Of a stretch of 9,926 nt of DNA, positions 7,801-9,926 are shown piece by piece. Within the stretch, counting starts at the first letter, position 1. Each line of letters starts with the position of its first letter. The DNA comes from Chthoniobacterales bacterium (GTDB lineage Bacteria > Verrucomicrobiota > Verrucomicrobiia > Chthoniobacterales > UBA10450), in NCBI GenBank assembly GCA_013697015.1, contig JACCXL010000144.1, forward strand, positions 1-9,926. Reading direction: 5' to 3'. A program made the translations under genes and the position numbers. The notes under the pieces are model-generated. The model did not search any database. It was not told the origin of the DNA and was given only the letters and a program-made list of their open reading frames with translations.

Positions 7801-7919
7801 GAAACGTGGAAATGCCCTTTGCCCTGACGATTGAGATTTTGCTCCCGCAAATCGCCGTGCCGGCTTTCCAGCAGAATCGTGAGAAGGCGAAGTTTATCTT
7901 TGTTGCTCAATCCAGGCAT
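4818..7919 (-). CDS. Single-chain 2-oxoacid dehydrogenase: E1-alpha + E1-beta + lipoyl + E2 acyltransferase fusion
   Basis: One 1033-residue chain holds parts that are normally separate subunits of a branched-chain-type 2-oxoacid dehydrogenase complex, which converts a 2-oxoacid to acyl-CoA. E1-alpha (about 1-320) has GRQMPSHY (94-101), typical of branched-chain E1, the thiamine-diphosphate segment GDAATRQGDF (143-152) ending in EDNAYGIS, and SHTSSDD (237-243). E1-beta (about 328-650) has FGQDIEDPKGGVF (353-365), NSPLAE, GGSLWHSQ and a C-terminal transketolase-like domain. After a roughly 35-residue linker comes one lipoyl domain (690-765) with EVETDKA and Lys729 as the lipoylation site. A 46-residue Ala/Ser/Glu-rich linker follows, then the E2 catalytic domain (about 812-1025) with VISSLGAFG (946-954) and DHRVVNG (999-1005, catalytic His1000). 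No peripheral subunit-binding domain is recognisable between lipoyl and catalytic domains. The frame is continuous with no frameshift. E3 is not in the window. Leucine-degradation neighbours support a branched-chain substrate, but pyruvate or another oxoacid is not excluded. Confidence 0.9.
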   Translation of the reverse strand: MPGLSNKDKLRLLTILLESRHGDLREQNLNRQGKGHFHVSGMGHEALAAISFALEPDDYIFPYYRDRALVLGRGVASRELALDYMAKRKGQSGGRQMPSHYSYADRNIWSVPTPTGAQLLPACGVAWGMKLDGKPNFVVATVGDAATRQGDFFEAVCFAKEKQLPVLFVVEDNAYGISSPTRKTNPLAIGVLQPNDWREIDGTDMHLVHEAATEAIAHLRGGKGPIFFWVKMERLSSHTSSDDQKLYRSAEELQNLEHCDPLKKWKERLLAEKVITADEYEKLDKEIKERIRKEFVAAEKEDDPAADELELHVIAELPQLDEEVLPAGKYRIGDTVNKTLRLGLQRDGNRIIFGQDIEDPKGGVFRLTQRLSTEFPEQVFNSPLAESTILGVACGLASYGKRPVFELQFVDFINPAWNQLVTNLSTLRWRSFGTWTCPVVIYAPYGAYLPGGSLWHSQANEAPLAHYPGINIAIPSTPEDAAGLLWTAMHADDPTFILIPKHLLWAEHESAEPLRAVPLGKARIRSHGTDVTLVAWGNTVEKSLEALEVLGTEASLELIDLRSIAPWDRGAIEQSVRKTGRLVVVQEDTENCSVGQMIITHIASQPDIWNEMVSPPTLVSKGNVMIGYNPIYEYAALPDVERIVAAIRRSLSMRGERAAVAPVQQRAEAAVAKTAESHVTDRRSEQSAHSITVPIMGEGIRNAKVVTLLKKSGDPIELDDPLCEVETDKAVYPIESSFAGTMGEWKTQVGATVEIGQEIGTILSGEASWDEQLEAAAEVSPDEKWNGSTDAAEASASSAERSISRAAVPRRIEPALSPTITRRLGRVVPANLQIDARWDAISSARAAAKKADPKNAASPSVMVAWAVVKAMEQHPPFRRLMLDDDSIVENDEFDLGIAVSLEGDRLATAVVTRANKRAWPDFVQRYNETVAETRGGRVDAVNAPLVISSLGAFGVRAAVPIVVPPSVGTLFVGSAHQEMAVEGRKSTAAEVITLSLTFDHRVVNGTGAANFVHSIKEQIEAFRIPITTAVAKS

Positions 7920-8018
7920 AAACGGGCAGGGGATAATGGCGAGAAGCGCGACCGTAAGGGAAGACAGGAGCGCGCCGTTTGCAACGGCTTTTAGGCCGCT
8001 GTTCGGAGCCCGGCGATC
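7920..8018. promoter_or_regulatory. Divergent intergenic region between the dehydrogenase fusion and threonine synthase
   Basis: These 99 bp separate two divergent start codons and must hold both upstream regions. On the minus strand a CATTAT box (7938-7933) lies just ahead of the fusion gene's ATG, but I see no matching -35. On the plus strand GGAG (8005-8008) is a plausible ribosome binding site for the ATG at 8019. A short inverted repeat (7974-7988) lies near the middle. No known riboswitch or attenuator (for example a run of Thr/Ile codons) was recognised. Confidence 0.4.
7974..7988. repeat. Perfect 6-bp inverted repeat followed by T-run
   Basis: GCCGTT (7974-7979), a three-base loop TGC, then AACGGC (7983-7988), followed directly by TTTT (7989-7992). 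On the plus strand this resembles a very small intrinsic terminator, but no plus-strand gene ends nearby; it would stop only antisense transcription or a short leader of threonine synthase. An operator for one of the divergent genes is an alternative. A stem this small is weak evidence. Confidence 0.3.
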
Positions 8019-9125
8019 ATGCTACCCTCGCTGCCAATGAGATCCGCGCGGAGCAGGGGAGTGATCGAACGGTATCGCGCCTTTCTGTCGCTCTCAGAAA
8101 CGATGCCAGTCATCTCGTTAGGCGAGGGGAGCACGCCGCTGCTTCATTCGCCCCGGCTGAGCGACATAGTGGGGCGCGGATGCGAGGTCTACATCAAGTA
8201 CGAAGGGCTCAATCCAACGTGCTCCTTCAAAGATCGCGGGATGACACTGGCGGTGTCGAAAGCCGTGGAGCGCGGCGCGGGCATTGTCGTCTGCGCCTCC
8301 ACCGGAAACACCTCCGCCTCCGCCGCCGCCTACGCCGCGCGTGCCGGGATCCGTTGCGCTGTCGTGCTGCCGGCGGGGAAAATTGCGAGCGGCAAAATGG
8401 TGCAGGCGATAGCGTATGGCGCGACGATTGTGGCGATCAACGGCAATTTCGATGATGCCTTGCGCATCGTGCGCGAGCTGGGCGGGCGCGAAGACTTCGC
8501 GATCGTGAACTCGATAAATCCAGATCGCATCGCCGGACAGAAGACGGCGGCGTTTGAGGTTGTGGACGAATTAGGCGACGCGCCGGCTGCTCATCTTCTG
8601 ACGTTGGGAAACGCCGGAAATATCAGTGCGTACTGGGCCGGCTATTCCGAATATCACACCGCCGAAAAGTGTTCGCGCCGGCCGGCGATGCTCGGATTCC
8701 AGGCAGCTGGAGCGGCGCCGGTTTTTCATGGCCGCGTGATCGAAAATCCGGAGACGGTCGCCTCTGCCATTCGAATCGGGAATCCCGCGAGCTGGGAAAC
8801 GGCGGTGGCGGCGCTGCGCGATTCAGATGGCGCCGTCGATGTCGTGACGGATCAGGAAATGCTGAGTGCACAGCGATGGCTCGCAGCAAAAGAAGGAATC
8901 TTCGTGGAGCCAGCCAGCGCAGCACCGATCGCGGGGCTTTTCAAAATCTGCGACGCAACTCGCGCGTCGCGTTATCGCCGCGATCAAATTCAGGACGGCA
9001 CTGCACTGGTGTGTACGGTGACCGGTCATGGATTAAAAGACCCCGACATCGTGCTGCAAGAAGCGGCTGCGATCACGCCGATTCCCGCGGATACGGACGA
9101 AGTATTGCGCGCGTTGTCGTTCTGA
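8019..9125 (+). CDS. thrC: Threonine synthase
   Basis: A PLP-dependent cytoplasmic enzyme that converts O-phosphohomoserine to threonine, the last step of threonine synthesis. The 368 residues match the shorter Bacillus-type threonine synthases across their length: ISLGEGSTPLL (32-42), YEGLNPTCSFKDRGM (61-75) with the PLP-binding Lys71, CASTGNTSASAAAYAARAG (92-110), INGNFDDAL (140-148), NSINPDRIAGQKTAAFE (164-180), the phosphate-binding loop GNAGNISAYW (198-207, approximate end), IENPETVASAIRIGNPASW (241-259) and GHGLKDPD (336-343). The PLP motif reads NPTCSFKDR where most relatives have NPTGSFKDR. The ATG at 8019 has GGAG ten bases upstream; an in-frame ATG at 8037 would also give a normal N-terminus (the family usually begins close to the GLIxxYxxFL-like stretch), so the start is uncertain by six codons. 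Aspartate kinase follows 88 bp downstream on the same strand, so the two aspartate-family genes may share a transcript. Confidence 0.95.
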   Translation: MLPSLPMRSARSRGVIERYRAFLSLSETMPVISLGEGSTPLLHSPRLSDIVGRGCEVYIKYEGLNPTCSFKDRGMTLAVSKAVERGAGIVVCASTGNTSASAAAYAARAGIRCAVVLPAGKIASGKMVQAIAYGATIVAINGNFDDALRIVRELGGREDFAIVNSINPDRIAGQKTAAFEVVDELGDAPAAHLLTLGNAGNISAYWAGYSEYHTAEKCSRRPAMLGFQAAGAAPVFHGRVIENPETVASAIRIGNPASWETAVAALRDSDGAVDVVTDQEMLSAQRWLAAKEGIFVEPASAAPIAGLFKICDATRASRYRRDQIQDGTALVCTVTGHGLKDPDIVLQEAAAITPIPADTDEVLRALSF

Positions 9126-9136
9126 ACGCATCTGAG

Positions 9137-9142
9137 TTGACA
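9137..9142 (+). promoter_or_regulatory. Candidate -35 box in the thrC-lysC gap
   Basis: A perfect TTGACA lies in the 88-bp gap after threonine synthase. No good -10 box is found 16-18 bases downstream (the nearest AT-rich bases are AAAACGATTCGATT), so this is at most half a promoter. If it works, aspartate kinase could be expressed separately from threonine synthase. The gap shows no clear terminator and no ribosome binding site before the ATG at 9214. Confidence 0.2.
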
Positions 9143-9213
9143 CCGTCGCGCCATCGGCGAAAACGATTCGATTCCGTGTCCTGCTCCTCTCCCAGCATCA
9201 GTTTCACTCCGCT

Positions 9214-9926
9214 ATGCGTCTGATCGTGCAGAAATACGGCGGCACTTCGGTGGGCAACCCCGAGCGCATTCAGAATGTGGCGAAGCGTCTGATCGAGACC
9301 CAGCGTGAAGGTTGCAAAGTTGTCGCTGTAATTTCCGCCATGGCGGGCGTGACGGATGAGTTGGTCAATCGCGCCCGAGCGGTCTCGACCAATCCAACCG
9401 AACGCGAGCTGGATGTTCTCCTTGCCACCGGCGAGCAAGCCGCGATTGCGCTCACCGCGATGGCCGTCAACGCCCTCGGAGCGAAAGCTGTTTCGCTCAC
9501 CGGCGCGGAAGCTGGCGTCGTGACCGACCGCGCGCACACGAAAGCCAGGATCGCTCACATCTCGCCGAAGCAGATCCATGAGTTGCTGGCGGATGATTAC
9601 ATTGTGATCGTGGCCGGTTTCCAGGGACAAACAGCCGAGGGCGAAACGACGACGCTCGGTCGCGGCGGTTCCGATCTGACCGCGATCGCGCTCGCGGGCG
9701 CTTTGAACGCCGATGCCTGCCAGATTTTTACGGACGTCGACGGCGTCTTCACATGCGATCCGCGCATTGTGCAGGATGCGCAAAAGGTAGACGAAATTGC
9801 CTACGACGAACTGCTCGAACTGGCGGGCGCGGGCGCGAAGGTCATGCAATCTCGCGCGGTCGAGTTTGCAAAAAAATTCGGCATCGAATTTGAGGTGCGG
9901 TCCAGCTTCAACCGCAGCCCAGGGAC
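9214..9926 (+). CDS. lysC: Aspartate kinase, N-terminal catalytic part (cut by window edge)
   Basis: Aspartate kinase phosphorylates aspartate, the committed first step toward lysine, threonine, methionine and diaminopimelate. The frame runs open from ATG 9214 to the right edge (237 full codons). The catalytic kinase domain is visible: KYGGTSVGNPERI (7-19), VISAMAGVTDEL (39-50), ATGEQ (71-75), AGFQG (134-138), TTTLGRGGSDLTA (145-157), FTDVDGVFTCDPRIV (172-186) and GAKVMQSRAVEFA (207-219). The C-terminal regulatory ACT domains, and so the feedback type (lysine, threonine or concerted), lie outside the window. The domain is monofunctional at the N-terminus; a downstream fusion to homoserine dehydrogenase cannot be excluded, although the sequence looks like the LysC class. 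No ribosome binding site precedes the ATG. Confidence 0.95.
   Translation, partial: MRLIVQKYGGTSVGNPERIQNVAKRLIETQREGCKVVAVISAMAGVTDELVNRARAVSTNPTERELDVLLATGEQAAIALTAMAVNALGAKAVSLTGAEAGVVTDRAHTKARIAHISPKQIHELLADDYIVIVAGFQGQTAEGETTTLGRGGSDLTAIALAGALNADACQIFTDVDGVFTCDPRIVQDAQKVDEIAYDELLELAGAGAKVMQSRAVEFAKKFGIEFEVRSSFNRSPG

Noticed and set aside
7974..7992. Intrinsic terminator call on the plus strand
   Set aside because: The stem is only 6 bp with a short T-run and no plus-strand gene ends there. It is kept as an inverted repeat, not as a terminator.
6855..7994. Long plus-strand open frame (379 codons) opposite the E1-alpha part of the fusion gene
   Set aside because: It lies antisense to a region with unmistakable E1-alpha motifs, its translation has no recognisable family features, and it extends across the divergent promoter gap. 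Such frames are common opposite GC-rich genes.
9073..9849. Minus-strand open frame (258 codons) opposite aspartate kinase
   Set aside because: It covers the conserved kinase motifs in antisense and runs into the end of threonine synthase; the translation has no recognisable features.
1..9926. Mobile elements, phage genes, defence systems, CRISPR arrays, tRNA/rRNA genes
   Set aside because: No transposase, integrase, direct-repeat array, tRNA-like cloverleaf or rRNA stretch was recognised; every large frame on the coding strand is a metabolic or small membrane gene.

Overview
The window is an ordinary-looking stretch of a GC-rich (very roughly 58-60% by eye) bacterial chromosome. It is densely packed with metabolic genes that keep changing strand. 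The longest gap between genes is 99 bp, so no stretch of 300 bases lacks a gene. I see no RNA gene, insertion sequence, CRISPR array, integrase or phage gene. Ribosome binding sites are weak or absent before most starts. The gene set, the dehydrogenase architecture and the variant HMG-CoA lyase suggest a soil-type Verrucomicrobiota (Chthoniobacterales-like) or a similar group. This is inference from general familiarity, not from a search.

Layout. 1-348 (-) is the N-terminal part of a ManC-type mannose-1-phosphate guanylyltransferase, cut by the window edge. 429-731 (+) is a small two-helix membrane protein of unknown function. 732-779 is a nested inverted repeat. 809-2437 (+) is a methylcrotonyl-CoA carboxylase-type carboxyltransferase (beta) subunit. 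2434-3315 (-) is an HMG-CoA lyase-like protein whose stop codon overlaps that of the carboxylase. 3347-4111 (+) is a crotonase-family protein, probably methylglutaconyl-CoA hydratase. 4113-4817 (+) is a histidine phosphatase one base downstream. 4818-7919 (-) is a 1033-residue fusion of E1-alpha, E1-beta, a lipoyl domain and the E2 acyltransferase of a branched-chain-type 2-oxoacid dehydrogenase. 8019-9125 (+) is threonine synthase. 9214 to the right edge (+) is the N-terminal part of aspartate kinase.

How the genes fit together. Positions 809-7919 read as most of a leucine (branched-chain amino acid) degradation pathway: oxidative decarboxylation of the 2-oxoacid (fusion enzyme), carboxylation of 3-methylcrotonyl-CoA, hydration of 3-methylglutaconyl-CoA, and cleavage of HMG-CoA to acetoacetate and acetyl-CoA. 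Four parts are not in the window: isovaleryl-CoA dehydrogenase, the biotin carboxylase/biotin carrier (alpha) subunit, dihydrolipoamide dehydrogenase (E3) and a transcription factor. Threonine synthase and aspartate kinase form a second, biosynthetic block (the aspartate family).

Main point of interest. The single-chain E1-alpha/E1-beta/E2 enzyme has no recognisable peripheral subunit-binding domain, the module that normally docks E1 or E3 onto E2. If confirmed, it is a self-contained redesign of the 2-oxoacid dehydrogenase complex, in which E1 is tied covalently to the core and E3 must be recruited another way.
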